From Oceanospirillales bacterium (lineage in GTDB: Bacteria > Pseudomonadota > Gammaproteobacteria > Xanthomonadales > SZUA-36): DNA of 48,874 nt. The first letter of the stretch is position 1. The number at the start of each line of letters is the position of its first letter. The translations under genes and the position numbers were made by a program. The DNA lies in contig QIKV01000052.1 of NCBI GenBank assembly GCA_003233115.1, positions 1 through 48,874 of the forward strand, in the 5' to 3' direction. The notes under the pieces were generated by a model. That model was not told the DNA's origin and ran no database searches. It saw only the letters and a program-made list of their open reading frames with translations. Shown in pieces: positions 16,713-24,997 of the stretch.

Positions 16713-16838
16713 TCTGCCGAAGGTCACAGTACTGAGACTGGCGAAAAAACCAACTATTTGCCAAAAAGACCATCAGTCATTGCCGGGAAGCCATGGATAA
16801 AAATTATAACTGATTGTTCTCTATGAATTTATATTTTA

Positions 16839-16855
16839 TGGCATGAAATCTGCAT
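16839..16855 (+). promoter_or_regulatory. Candidate sigma-54 promoter of the pspA homologue
   Basis: The 17-bp site TGGCATGAAATCTGCAT has the invariant GG (16840-16841) and GC (16852-16853) dinucleotides with exactly 10 bp between them, as in -24/-12 promoters (consensus TGGCAC-N5-TTGCW). Transcription would start near 16865, 30 bp before the ATG at 16896 and before its Shine-Dalgarno AAGGAG (16882-16887). The preceding 45 bp are AT-rich, as expected where a bending protein acts. E. coli pspA is also sigma-54-dependent. Confidence 0.72.
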
Positions 16856-16895
16856 TAAACAATGGTAACTGAATTAACCCGAAGGAGCCCACATC

Positions 16896-17612
16896 ATGGG
16901 AACATTTTCTCGCCTGCGCTATGTTATAGCAGCCAATGTAAATTCACTGATCGAGAAAGCCGAGGATCCGGAAAAGTTATTGAAGGCGCTGATCCGGGAT
17001 ATGGAGGATGCAGCCGAAGATGCCCGCCTTGCCAGCGCCGATCTGCTGGCTGAGCAATCCCATCTGCAACGCCTGAAGGCGCGTTACGAGGGTGAAATAG
17101 GGGAATGGTCAGAACGTGCGGAACAAGCTGTACAAACCAACCGCGATGACCTGGCACGTGCAGCGCTAAAAGCCAGGTCGGAGCTTGAGCAGGCACTAAA
17201 ATCTGCTATCGACGCGTCCGAAACTCTGGATGCCCGCATCATTCAGCTTGAATTTGATGTTGCCACACTTAAAAACAAGCTGGCGGAAGCCAAGACCAGG
17301 CTAAAGAATATCAAATTGAGTAGTAGCCCTTCTGCAAACGGGCACAGCGCTGGAAAAGCGCCGGTGCTTTCGCCCGGTGAGCGCAAAATACGGCGCGCCA
17401 TGAACCGCTTTGACCACTTGCAATCACAGGTTGAAAGGCTCGAAGCCCGGGTTCGTTCTTATGAATTCGGCGGTCAACCCGACAATGTATGGACCGCTGA
17501 AGACACCCCTGCCGACCCGGCCATTGAAGCTGAACTGGAGCAACTGAAGAAACGTCTCGCACCCAAAATTACCAGCAAGGCAAACGGCGAAGCATCCGCT
17601 GAGCCGGGATAG
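16896..17612 (+). CDS. pspA: PspA/IM30 (Vipp1) family membrane-stress protein
   Basis: Phage-shock-type ESCRT-III-like protein that coats damaged inner membrane. It is 238 residues, nearly all helical coiled coil: N-terminal amphipathic helix MGTFSRLRYVIAANVNSLIEKAEDPEKLLKALIRDMEDA, then long Ala/Glu/Arg/Lys helices to about residue 140, a Ser-rich linker (about 142-158) and a second coiled-coil segment. The start has a good AAGGAG. No pspB, pspC or pspF lies next to it, so this is a solo gene. The REP pair follows directly, possibly protecting or ending its transcript. Confidence 0.9.
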   Translation: MGTFSRLRYVIAANVNSLIEKAEDPEKLLKALIRDMEDAAEDARLASADLLAEQSHLQRLKARYEGEIGEWSERAEQAVQTNRDDLARAALKARSELEQALKSAIDASETLDARIIQLEFDVATLKNKLAEAKTRLKNIKLSSSPSANGHSAGKAPVLSPGERKIRRAMNRFDHLQSQVERLEARVRSYEFGGQPDNVWTAEDTPADPAIEAELEQLKKRLAPKITSKANGEASAEPG

Positions 17613-17616
17613 CAGC

Positions 17617-17690
17617 GTAGGGTGGACATTCATGTCCACCGGGTCGAGCTTGATGAACCGGGACACGGTGGACATTCATGTCCACCCTAC
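17617..17690. repeat. Inverted pair of REP-like hairpins (REPIN)
   Basis: Two copies of the 20-bp hairpin GGTGGACATTCATGTCCACC (17621-17640 and 17667-17686) are flanked outside by GTAG on the left and CTAC on the right, so the whole unit is an inverted pair separated by 26 bp. A GTAG tetranucleotide next to a hairpin is the hallmark of REP elements mobilised by RAYT (TnpA-REP) transposases. Each hairpin has 9-bp arms. No RAYT gene is in the window. The right copy supplies the stop codon of the MATE gene. Confidence 0.85.
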
Positions 17691-19060
17691 GTCCTGAGTA
17701 TTTTATTACTCAGAATCAGGAAACGGCTGAGCAGCAATACTGCCCCAAACGACAGGCCGGTAATCATCCCGATCCACATGCCGGCAGGCCCCATGGCTCG
17801 GTTGAAGGTCAGGTAATAACCAACACTCAGTCCGACCAGCAAATACGAGAAGATATTGATAAACATGGGCACCAGGGTGTCCTTCAAACCGCGCAAAGCG
17901 CCTGCAGCACAAATCTGGATACCATCGGCATATTGAAAAATGGCGGAAAAGAACAGCAACCCAACAGCGATAGACGTGATCGCTGCATCGTCGGTATAAA
18001 TACCGACAATGAATTCTGGAAATAACAGCATCACCGATGCACTCAAAGTTTGTGTGAAAAGTATGATGAACAGGCCAATCAAGCCAGCATAGCGCGCCGC
18101 TTGCGGATCACCCCGGCCCAGCGCATTGCCTACCCGTGTTGTTACCGCGCTGGCCAGCCCCAACGGCACCATAAACATCAGGGCAGAGTAATTGATCGCC
18201 ACCAGATGCGCTGATGCAGGCAACGGGCCCAGGCGGGCTATCAATAGCGCCGCGCCAACAAACAGGCTGCCCTCCACAAATATACCCGTACCAATTGGCA
18301 GTCCGATCTTCAGCAGTTGTACGATGGAGGCCCAATGTGGCCCCCATTTCGACCCGTGGCCACGTCCGAACAGTTCATAATCCCGGAAATGCCCGTGTGT
18401 TCGTACGTAGTAGACCATCACGACCAGCTGCAGCGAAATAACGATTGAAGTAGCATAGCCGATCCCGGTTGCGCCCAATGCCGGCATACCCAGCTTGCCA
18501 AACATCAGTATGTAGTTGAGTGGGATATTCAGCCCGATGCCCATTAAGCCTATGTACATGGTCGGGCGGGTATGGCCTGTGCCTTCACTGAAAAAGCGCA
18601 GCAATAAAAGCACACATATCGCCGGCGCACCCCAGGCAAGAGCACGCAGATATACGACAGCAGTTGGGATAATGCTTGGGTCAACCCCCATGCCTCGTAG
18701 TATCAACTCTCCGTTCAGCAACACCACCACGTACGGAATCGCAACTGCCAGGGCCACCCAGAGCCCCTGACGGACATTGGCCCCGGCTTGCCGAAGGTCT
18801 CCAGCCCCGTCCAGATGGGCCACCACCGGCTGGATTGCCATCATCAGGCCGAGCACGAACATCAACATGGCTGACCAGATAGCACCCCCGGTCGCAATGG
18901 CGGCCAGGGCAATTTCCTTCTGCGGCAACCTGCCCGCCATGACCGTATCGACAAAATTCATGCCAAAACTGGCAACCAGGCCAATCATGACCGGTGCAGC
19001 CAGTTGCAATGTTCGGTAGATCTCGGCGGGGTGATTTTTGTATGTTCTTATTGTGTTCAT
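17687..19060 (-). CDS. MATE family efflux transporter (NorM-like)
   Basis: Multidrug/toxin exporter coupled to Na+ or H+ in the inner membrane. The 457 residues have about 12 membrane segments in two similar halves. Conserved features include PVMIGLVASFGMNFVDTVMAGRLP near the start, WGAPAICVLLLLRFFSEGTG, and AGALRGLKDTLVPMFINIFSYLLVGL in the second half. The last codons read Arg-Thr-TAG, and the TAG comes from the GTAG of the adjacent REP copy, so the repeat may have replaced the original 3' end. Specificity is not predictable. Confidence 0.93.
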   Translation of the reverse strand: MNTIRTYKNHPAEIYRTLQLAAPVMIGLVASFGMNFVDTVMAGRLPQKEIALAAIATGGAIWSAMLMFVLGLMMAIQPVVAHLDGAGDLRQAGANVRQGLWVALAVAIPYVVVLLNGELILRGMGVDPSIIPTAVVYLRALAWGAPAICVLLLLRFFSEGTGHTRPTMYIGLMGIGLNIPLNYILMFGKLGMPALGATGIGYATSIVISLQLVVMVYYVRTHGHFRDYELFGRGHGSKWGPHWASIVQLLKIGLPIGTGIFVEGSLFVGAALLIARLGPLPASAHLVAINYSALMFMVPLGLASAVTTRVGNALGRGDPQAARYAGLIGLFIILFTQTLSASVMLLFPEFIVGIYTDDAAITSIAVGLLFFSAIFQYADGIQICAAGALRGLKDTLVPMFINIFSYLLVGLSVGYYLTFNRAMGPAGMWIGMITGLSFGAVLLLSRFLILSNKILRT

Positions 19061-19131
19061 TGGCTACAATCTGGTATTACCCGCAATTCGCGGGTTAGGC
19101 GCGCATTGTATTACATGGGGAACCTGCCAAC

Positions 19132-20277
19132 ATGACCGGATCAGATGATGCCATCCAGCAAGATCAGGCACCCCTCAGCACTGCTGATCCGACGCTGACC
19201 CTGGCCAAAAGAAAGCTGGCCGGCTCGGCCCATTGCCTGAATTGCGGTACTGAACTGAAAGGCCCGTTCTGTTATTACTGTGGCCAGCCAGACCGTAATT
19301 TCATGCGCTTCTTCCCGGTCTTGCTAAGGGACCTGATGGAGGATCTGCTGGACCTGGATGCGCGCTTCATGCGCACGCTCAAGCCATTGCTATTCAAACC
19401 CGGCCGCCTGACCTATGACTATATGAACGGACGCCGTTTTCGCTATACGACGCCAATGCGCCTGTATATTTTTTCAAGTATCACATTTTTTCTGTTGGCT
19501 ACCTTGCTATCAAGCGACATAATTTCGGTGCATGGTGCAGATCAACAGGCTGGTAGTGACACCGCCATCCAGACCATCACGGATGATGACCAGGAACAAC
19601 TGAAAAAGCTGGGCGAAGTCCTGCGTAAACTGCCCCTGGACACACAAACTCAAACCGAAATAGCCCAGGTTATCACCGAGGAAGACAGTAACGAACCCTT
19701 ACTGAATAAGAGTGACTTCACAGTTAATGATAAACCCTGGGATCACGAAACCAACCCGGTGGATATACCCTGGCTGCCAGACCGGCTCAACAATCTGATC
19801 AATGATGAAATTGAGGAATCCCCGACCAAGGCCAAACTGCTCGACGAGAATCCTGGCCTGATTGTTGACAAGGTATTCGATATCCTGCCCGCCACCATGT
19901 TTATTCTACTGCCGTTTGTGGCGTTGTTGTTCAAATTCTGGTACCTGTTCGCAAAACGCTACTATGTCGAGCACCTGATCTTCTCGTTACACAACCATGC
20001 CTTTATCTTCGCCAGCCTGATATTGCTGCTGCTATTGAGCGGGGCCGGCGACCTGCTGAATACTTATGGCCACACGGCAATTGCAACGGCTGCGGATTGG
20101 CTGCAAGCCGCCGTCTGGATCTGGATTCCGGTATATTTGCTGGTTTCATTGCGCGTGGTCTACCAGCAAAACTGGTTCCTTACCGTGGGTAAATTCCTGC
20201 TAATCGGGATCAGCTATACAACATTGTTGTTACTGGTCACCGCCGGGGTGGCCATTACCAGTTTTGTGCTGTTATAA
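19132..20277 (+). CDS. DUF3667-type zinc-ribbon membrane protein
   Basis: A 381-residue membrane protein of unknown function. After about 35 polar residues comes a zinc ribbon (CLNCGTELKGPFCYYCGQ, two C-x2-C pairs), then a segment ending in FKPGRLTYDYMNGRRFRYTTPMRLYIFSS, the conserved DUF3667 motif, leading into the first membrane helix (about 115-130). A long acidic loop of roughly 140 residues (about 132-270) precedes four further membrane helices. It is divergent from the MATE gene; the 71-bp gap includes a 6-bp-stem hairpin at 19079-19095. Confidence 0.82.
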   Translation: MTGSDDAIQQDQAPLSTADPTLTLAKRKLAGSAHCLNCGTELKGPFCYYCGQPDRNFMRFFPVLLRDLMEDLLDLDARFMRTLKPLLFKPGRLTYDYMNGRRFRYTTPMRLYIFSSITFFLLATLLSSDIISVHGADQQAGSDTAIQTITDDDQEQLKKLGEVLRKLPLDTQTQTEIAQVITEEDSNEPLLNKSDFTVNDKPWDHETNPVDIPWLPDRLNNLINDEIEESPTKAKLLDENPGLIVDKVFDILPATMFILLPFVALLFKFWYLFAKRYYVEHLIFSLHNHAFIFASLILLLLLSGAGDLLNTYGHTAIATAADWLQAAVWIWIPVYLLVSLRVVYQQNWFLTVGKFLLIGISYTTLLLLVTAGVAITSFVLL

Positions 20278-20338
20278 ACTGGTGGCGCGCGGCCATCGGG
20301 CAACGGAACTGTCACCAACCCGCACAGCCTGGACTACC

Positions 20339-21706
20339 TCAGCCATACCGTTGGCGTAAATAATTAAACGCGGCCCGCAGCCCCAGAGCTTCCCCGCCAA
20401 CAGGCCTGCCCGGCCGCGCAGACTGGTTCCAGCCAAAGGTATCGATGTGCACCCAGTCCGTTTCTTCAGTTACAAAGTGCTGCAGGAATAAAGCGGCGGT
20501 AATGCAACCACCGTATGCGGACTTGCCGACATTGCTCAGGTCGGCGATCCGGCTTTTAATCAGTTCATTGTAGGGCTGGTAAAGCGGCAGTACCCATAAG
20601 GGGTCTTCTTCCTGTTCACCAGCAATTACCAGGTCGTTGGCTATGCTGATGTCATTGCTGAAGACCGGTGGCAGGTCAGTGCCCATGGCGATTCTTGCAG
20701 CCCCGGTCAGCGTTGCGAAATCCATGACAAGGTCGGGATCCTGTTCACAGGCGTAAGCCAGCGCGTCGGCCAGCACCACACGGCCCTCAGCATCGGTGTT
20801 GCCGATTTCTACACTCAGGCCCTTGCGTGTCGGGATAACATCACCCGGGCGGTAGGCATTACCAGAAACCGAATTTTCGACGGCCGGGATCAGCACCAGC
20901 ACTCGCACGGGCAACTCTGCCTGGATAATCAACTGGGCCAGAGCCAACACGTGTGCCGCCCCGCCCATATCCTTCTTCATCAGGCGCATGCCGTTCGTCA
21001 GTTTTAAGTTCAGGCCACCGGTGTCAAAGCACACGCCTTTGCCGCACAATACCAACAGCGGGTGATCTGCATTACCCCACTTCATCCTGAGCAGACGCGG
21101 TTCGCGGCCTGCGGCGCGGCCAACCGCATGGATGGCAGGAAAATTTTCTGTCAACAGGTCTTCACCGTGAACCACCGTCGCATCAGCGCCAAGCTTATCC
21201 GCCAACGCAACCATGGTGTCAGCCAGTTGCATCGGACCCATATCCTCGGTTGGCGTGTTGATCAGGTCACGCACCAGAAACTGTGCGGCCAGTAAAAGTT
21301 CTGCCTGCGCGGCAATGTCTTCATCCAATACCAGCGCCGGCATCTCTTTTGACGGCTTGCGATAAAGACTGAATTTATAGCAGGCGAGTCCCCAGCCAAG
21401 ACTGGCCTGTAAACGCTGCTGTGGCTCCCAGTCTGCCACCAGCCGGTAATTTCCTGCTGCGAGTTTCTCAGGTAATGCCGCAAGCTGGTACAGCCACCCC
21501 TGGTTCTGCATCCCGAACACATAACCGTGCAACTCGCCATTGCCATCCGGCAAGCCGCACAGTTCACCGGGTTGTGCGCGGAAACCAGACGCTTGCAGCC
21601 ACTTGCGCTGATTGCCGGGTGCATCCCGCAACCAATGATCGAGATTTTCGGCGTGCAGCGGGTATAACGGCAGGCTACTACCATTGCTGTTGTACGGATT
21701 GGTCAT
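20339..21706 (-). CDS. Leucyl aminopeptidase family protein (M17)
   Basis: Cytosolic di-metal aminopeptidase that releases N-terminal residues from peptides. The C-terminal catalytic domain has the M17 signature NTDAEGRVVLADALAYA, together with LVLCGKGVCFDTGGLNLK and MKKDMGGAAHVL, giving the metal ligands. The 455 residues (from the ATG at 21706) and divergent N-terminal domain fit the shorter PepB-like branch rather than classical PepA. A TTG at 21739 would add 11 residues and overlap the protease gene. It lies downstream of and probably co-transcribed with the HtrA-type protease, suggesting a peptide-recycling pair. Confidence 0.92.
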   Translation of the reverse strand: MTNPYNSNGSSLPLYPLHAENLDHWLRDAPGNQRKWLQASGFRAQPGELCGLPDGNGELHGYVFGMQNQGWLYQLAALPEKLAAGNYRLVADWEPQQRLQASLGWGLACYKFSLYRKPSKEMPALVLDEDIAAQAELLLAAQFLVRDLINTPTEDMGPMQLADTMVALADKLGADATVVHGEDLLTENFPAIHAVGRAAGREPRLLRMKWGNADHPLLVLCGKGVCFDTGGLNLKLTNGMRLMKKDMGGAAHVLALAQLIIQAELPVRVLVLIPAVENSVSGNAYRPGDVIPTRKGLSVEIGNTDAEGRVVLADALAYACEQDPDLVMDFATLTGAARIAMGTDLPPVFSNDISIANDLVIAGEQEEDPLWVLPLYQPYNELIKSRIADLSNVGKSAYGGCITAALFLQHFVTEETDWVHIDTFGWNQSARPGRPVGGEALGLRAAFNYLRQRYG

Positions 21707-21722
21707 AGCAATATGCGGGCTC

Positions 21723-23078
21723 TTACTCGATGCGGGCAATGTAAACCCGCCCCCCGCGCCTTATCTGTAAGAGGATATTGCCATGTGGTTTCTCCAGTGC
21801 AGTGGTGAAATCTGCCAGGTTGCGAATGCGCTCACGGTTCACGCCGGTGATGATATCGCCTTTTGTCAGGCCTTCACGGGCCAGGCGGCTACGCGGTTCA
21901 AGTTTATCCAGCAGCACGCCGGACATATTATTCTGTTTATACCGGATACCCAACTCGGTAAACGATGCACCGGTAAGACGGTAGTCCAGCTCAGCCCCAA
22001 CCAGTTTCGGTACCGCCCGTATGACCAGTTTCGCACGGCGAGTTTTTCCATCCCTGAAATATTCAACCTGTAGAGACTCGCCTAGCGCAAGACCACCTTC
22101 AGCGTTGTAGAAATCTTGTGCGTCTTTGATCTTACGCCCAGCCATGCGAATGATGACATCCCCCGGTTGCAAGCCGGCATCATCCGCTGCTGAGTCCGCA
22201 GCCAGTTCTGCCACCAGCGCACCCTGACCCTTATCCATAGCAAAGGCACCAGCCAGTTCAGCGGTCAAATCCTGCACAAACATGCCGAGCGTTCCACGCC
22301 GGACCTCGCCATAGCGTATCAACTGATTCATCACGTAGCGCGCCATGGAGGATGGAATGGCAAAACCGATACCGACATTGCCTCCGCTGGGTGTGAATAT
22401 GGCGCTGTTGATACCCACCAGTTCACCACGTAAATTGATTAACGCACCACCGGAATTCCCAGGGTTTATTGAAGCATCAGTCTGGATAAAATTCTGAAAC
22501 TCCAGGCCGCGTAACCCAGTACGCCCCAAAGCACTGACAATTCCGGACGTCACGGTTTGTCCAAGGCCAAAGGGATTGCCGACAGCAACAACAAAATCAC
22601 CCACTTGCAAGTCATCGGCTTCAGCCAACGGGAGTGCAGTGAGGCCCTCAGCCGGAATCTGAATAACAGCCAGGTCAGTATCGGGGTCGGTACCGATCAA
22701 TTTCGCTTCCATGCTGCGACCGTCCTTGAGTCCGACGGAAATCTCATCTGCCCGTGCGATCACATGGTTATTGGTTAGCACGTAACCTTTTTCTGCATCA
22801 ACGATGACACCTGAACCAAGGCTTTGCGAAACACGCTCGCGCGGCGCATCGGGTACGTTAAAAAAACGCCGGAAGATGGGGTCGTCCAGTAATGGGCTGC
22901 GTACGCGTACCCGGGTTTGCGTGTATACATTCACGACCGAGGGCGTCACTTCTTTCAGTACCGGCGCCAGCGATGGCAGAGGCCTTCCATCAACCGCTGC
23001 GGGCAAGCCGGCCAGTACCGGACTTGACAGCAATACCACAGTCAGGATCAGTATAGTTTTTTGCACGATGGGTTTCAC
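21723..23078 (-). CDS. HtrA/DegQ-type periplasmic serine protease
   Basis: Periplasmic quality-control protease and chaperone. From the GTG at 23078 the protein has 451 residues: signal peptide ending near VLAG, trypsin-like domain with His105 (TNNHVI), Asp135 (DTDLAVIQ) and Ser209 (PGNSGGAL), then two PDZ domains (about 245-345 and 355-450). I prefer this GTG because GGAG precedes it by 6 nt; the in-frame ATG at 23090 has no ribosome site and lies close to the predicted transcript start. The size matches DegQ/DegP. A sigma-E-like promoter lies just upstream. Confidence 0.93.
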   Translation of the reverse strand: MKPIVQKTILILTVVLLSSPVLAGLPAAVDGRPLPSLAPVLKEVTPSVVNVYTQTRVRVRSPLLDDPIFRRFFNVPDAPRERVSQSLGSGVIVDAEKGYVLTNNHVIARADEISVGLKDGRSMEAKLIGTDPDTDLAVIQIPAEGLTALPLAEADDLQVGDFVVAVGNPFGLGQTVTSGIVSALGRTGLRGLEFQNFIQTDASINPGNSGGALINLRGELVGINSAIFTPSGGNVGIGFAIPSSMARYVMNQLIRYGEVRRGTLGMFVQDLTAELAGAFAMDKGQGALVAELAADSAADDAGLQPGDVIIRMAGRKIKDAQDFYNAEGGLALGESLQVEYFRDGKTRRAKLVIRAVPKLVGAELDYRLTGASFTELGIRYKQNNMSGVLLDKLEPRSRLAREGLTKGDIITGVNRERIRNLADFTTALEKPHGNILLQIRRGGRVYIARIE

Positions 23079-23105
23079 ATTCAACTCCATTTTTGAATTA
23101 TGCAG

Positions 23106-23134
23106 TTCAGACAAATGAATATTCACGAGGTTCA
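23106..23134 (-). promoter_or_regulatory. Candidate sigma-E (RpoE) promoter of the HtrA-type protease
   Basis: On the minus strand TGAACCT (-35) and TCTGAA (-10) are separated by 16 bp, close to the RpoE consensus GGAACTT-N15/16-TCTGA. Transcription would start near 23100, about 22 nt before the GTG start at 23078, leaving room for its GGAG. E. coli degP is a classic RpoE target. Confidence 0.65.
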
Positions 23135-23287
23135 TGGCAACGCAAAGTATTGTTCAAGCTTACAGTACCAGAATCGATCAATGGCACAAAAAATTCACTT
23201 GCGATTACGTTTAAAACAAGATATATACCTACCAGATACAACATCCAGTGTAAGCGGGTGTTGGCAGCCGATTCAGCAAGAGAGGTT

Positions 23288-23896
23288 ATGGACTTACAGC
23301 AGCGGGTTCTACGCACAGATGTATCCGGCATGCCACTGGAGTGGGTCGGATACCAGGAGGCGGTCAGGCTGATCACGCTTGACCAGGTCCGCTACTCTCT
23401 TGGAAAAACCCTCTACGAAATCCACGGCGGTATTAATGCAGTTAGTGGCAACCAAAGCGTTGTCAGTGTCGATGCCATCATCGCCACAGCCGGGCAGCAC
23501 CCCCACAAGCATCTGTTCGGCGAAAACTATGTTCCGCCATTGAGCAATAAATCCCTGTTCAGGCGTGATCAGGGCCTGTGCCTTTATTGCGGCCAGCAGT
23601 TTCCGGGTTTTCTGCTTTCCAGGGATCATGTCCACCCCCTTAGCCAGGGCGGTAAAGACCGCTGGGTCAATGTTGTCACCGCCTGCAAGCGCTGCAACAA
23701 CCACAAGGCCGGCCGCACCCCAGAGCAGGCAGGCATGGAGTTGCTGGCCATCCCGTTTTGCCCAACCCATGCGGAATACGTGTATCTGCAGGGTCGCCAG
23801 ATACTGGCTGACCAGATGGAATTCCTGCTGGCACACTTCCCGCGTAACAGCATCCTGCGCCGGCGGGTTGAAGACGGCGAACCATTGCTGGTCTGA
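23288..23896 (+). CDS. HNH endonuclease family protein
   Basis: A 202-residue protein with a C-terminal HNH domain: DQGLCLYCGQQF (first C-x2-C), the catalytic-type SRDHVHPLSQGGKD, then NVVTACKRCNNHKAGRTPEQAGMEL (second C-x2-C with the HNH asparagine/histidine). The N-terminal 110 residues (VLRTDVSGMPLEWVGYQEAVRLI) form the domain usually seen in this family of stand-alone chromosomal HNH proteins, whose cellular role is unknown. The start at 23288 fits the family; the open frame extends upstream to 23093 but that part looks non-coding and overlaps the protease promoter. Confidence 0.85.
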   Translation: MDLQQRVLRTDVSGMPLEWVGYQEAVRLITLDQVRYSLGKTLYEIHGGINAVSGNQSVVSVDAIIATAGQHPHKHLFGENYVPPLSNKSLFRRDQGLCLYCGQQFPGFLLSRDHVHPLSQGGKDRWVNVVTACKRCNNHKAGRTPEQAGMELLAIPFCPTHAEYVYLQGRQILADQMEFLLAHFPRNSILRRRVEDGEPLLV

Positions 23897-24004
23897 CCCG
23901 TCGAAGCCAGCGATCGCCTGTTTCATTTCACCTGTTTCATTGTTGATTTCCCAGGCCGGGAGAATAATTCGATCCTGTATCATTTTTCCGTCACGGTAAA
24001 ATAG

Positions 24005-24031
24005 GGAATAAAACTGACGCCGGTGCGTATA
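24005..24031 (+). promoter_or_regulatory. Candidate ECF-type promoter of the sigma/anti-sigma operon
   Basis: GGAATA (24005-24010) and CGTATA (24026-24031) are 15 bp apart, the layout of ECF sigma-factor promoters with a GGAA -35 and CGT -10. The predicted start near 24038 fits autoregulation by the sigma factor encoded directly downstream. Confidence 0.5.
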
Positions 24032-24059
24032 TATACTGAATCCCATGGAAAGTGGTGAA

Positions 24060-24551
24060 ATGCGACAACAGTTGGTACAACTTGGAAACGGGGCACACGC
24101 GCTGGCCACCCAGATTCTGGGCAACGCGGATGATGCTGCCGACGCGGTTCACGACGCGTTTGCGAAAGTACTCAGGAAGCCTGATGCCTACGACGCCAGT
24201 AAAGGCCCGCTGAAGCCGTGGTTTTTGCATGTTGTCCGCAATCGCTGCATCGATCTGATCAGGCGCAGGCGACCGGGTGACGTAAATTCGGGCGATGTTA
24301 AATTCGAGGAACTGAGTGATCCCGGGCCAGGCCCCGCCAATTCACTCGAAATTGCACAGCGTGACCAGACACTACAACTGGCATTGGCAAACCTGTCATC
24401 CGAACATCGTCAGATTGTCGTTTTGCGTGATTACATGGATCTAAGCTATGCCGAAATCGCAAATGTGCTGGATATTGCCCACGGCACAGTGATGTCCAGG
24501 CTGCACCGGGCACGGCTTGCGCTGAAAGAGGAACTTACCCGTCATGGTTAG
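24060..24551 (+). CDS. ECF-family RNA polymerase sigma factor
   Basis: Extracytoplasmic-function sigma factor. Sigma region 2 runs from about residue 12 to 70 (DDAADAVHDAFAKVLRKP, then PWFLHVVRNRCIDLIRRRR), a short linker rich in Gly/Pro/Ser follows, and region 4 spans about 105-160 (LSSEHRQIVVLRDYMDLSYAEIANVLDIAHGTVMSRLHRARLAL) with the helix-turn-helix. I start at 24060, which has GGAAAG upstream; an ATG at 24045 would lie only about 7 nt from the predicted transcript start. It overlaps the anti-sigma gene by 8 bp. Confidence 0.93.
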   Translation: MRQQLVQLGNGAHALATQILGNADDAADAVHDAFAKVLRKPDAYDASKGPLKPWFLHVVRNRCIDLIRRRRPGDVNSGDVKFEELSDPGPGPANSLEIAQRDQTLQLALANLSSEHRQIVVLRDYMDLSYAEIANVLDIAHGTVMSRLHRARLALKEELTRHG

Positions 24552-24996
24552 CAAGACACGACTTGTAGATCAACATGTGGGCGAACTGCTGTCAGGCCTT
24601 GTCGATGGCGAATTGACCCAACAGCAACGCCAGCGTGTCACGCTGCACTGTGACCAGTGCGATGAATGCCGGCGAAGTCTGGCCGAACTGCGGGCACTGC
24701 GGGAACGTGTCGGTAAGTCAAATCTCAGCGAAACAGGTCAAGACGAATGGAGAGAAACCATGCATGAAACGACTGTTAAAGCCACCCGCAGTATCGGCTG
24801 GTTGTTGTTTATTACAGGTATTGTGGCGGTCACCGGGGTCAGTTTAATTGGATTTATCATTTCGTCCGAAATATCTGTCGGCATGAAACTTATCCTGGTG
24901 GCGATTTATGGCGGCCTGGCAGTACTGTTGTACTCGGTGCTGCGGCAAAGGCTCATCGAGCGTAAAACAGACAAATACAAAGACGTGGAGATCTGA
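24544..24996 (+). CDS. Zinc-finger (ZAS) anti-sigma factor
   Basis: Membrane-bound partner expected to sequester the ECF sigma factor. The cytosolic N-terminus carries the exact H-x3-C-x2-C motif (His35, Cys39, Cys42) within HCDQCDECRRSL, after the helix HVGELLSGLVDGELT. Residues 80-102 and 110-132 form two membrane helices; the tail is basic. The C-terminal sensor part is unusually short, so the signal may be sensed by the membrane part or by the cysteines. Translation is coupled to the sigma gene by an 8-bp overlap. Confidence 0.88.
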   Translation: MVSKTRLVDQHVGELLSGLVDGELTQQQRQRVTLHCDQCDECRRSLAELRALRERVGKSNLSETGQDEWRETMHETTVKATRSIGWLLFITGIVAVTGVSLIGFIISSEISVGMKLILVAIYGGLAVLLYSVLRQRLIERKTDKYKDVEI

Positions 24997-24997
24997 C

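Noticed and set aside
23093-23287. N-terminal extension of the HNH protein
   Set aside because: The residues look non-coding, overlap the RpoE-like promoter of the divergent protease, and the family begins near 23288.
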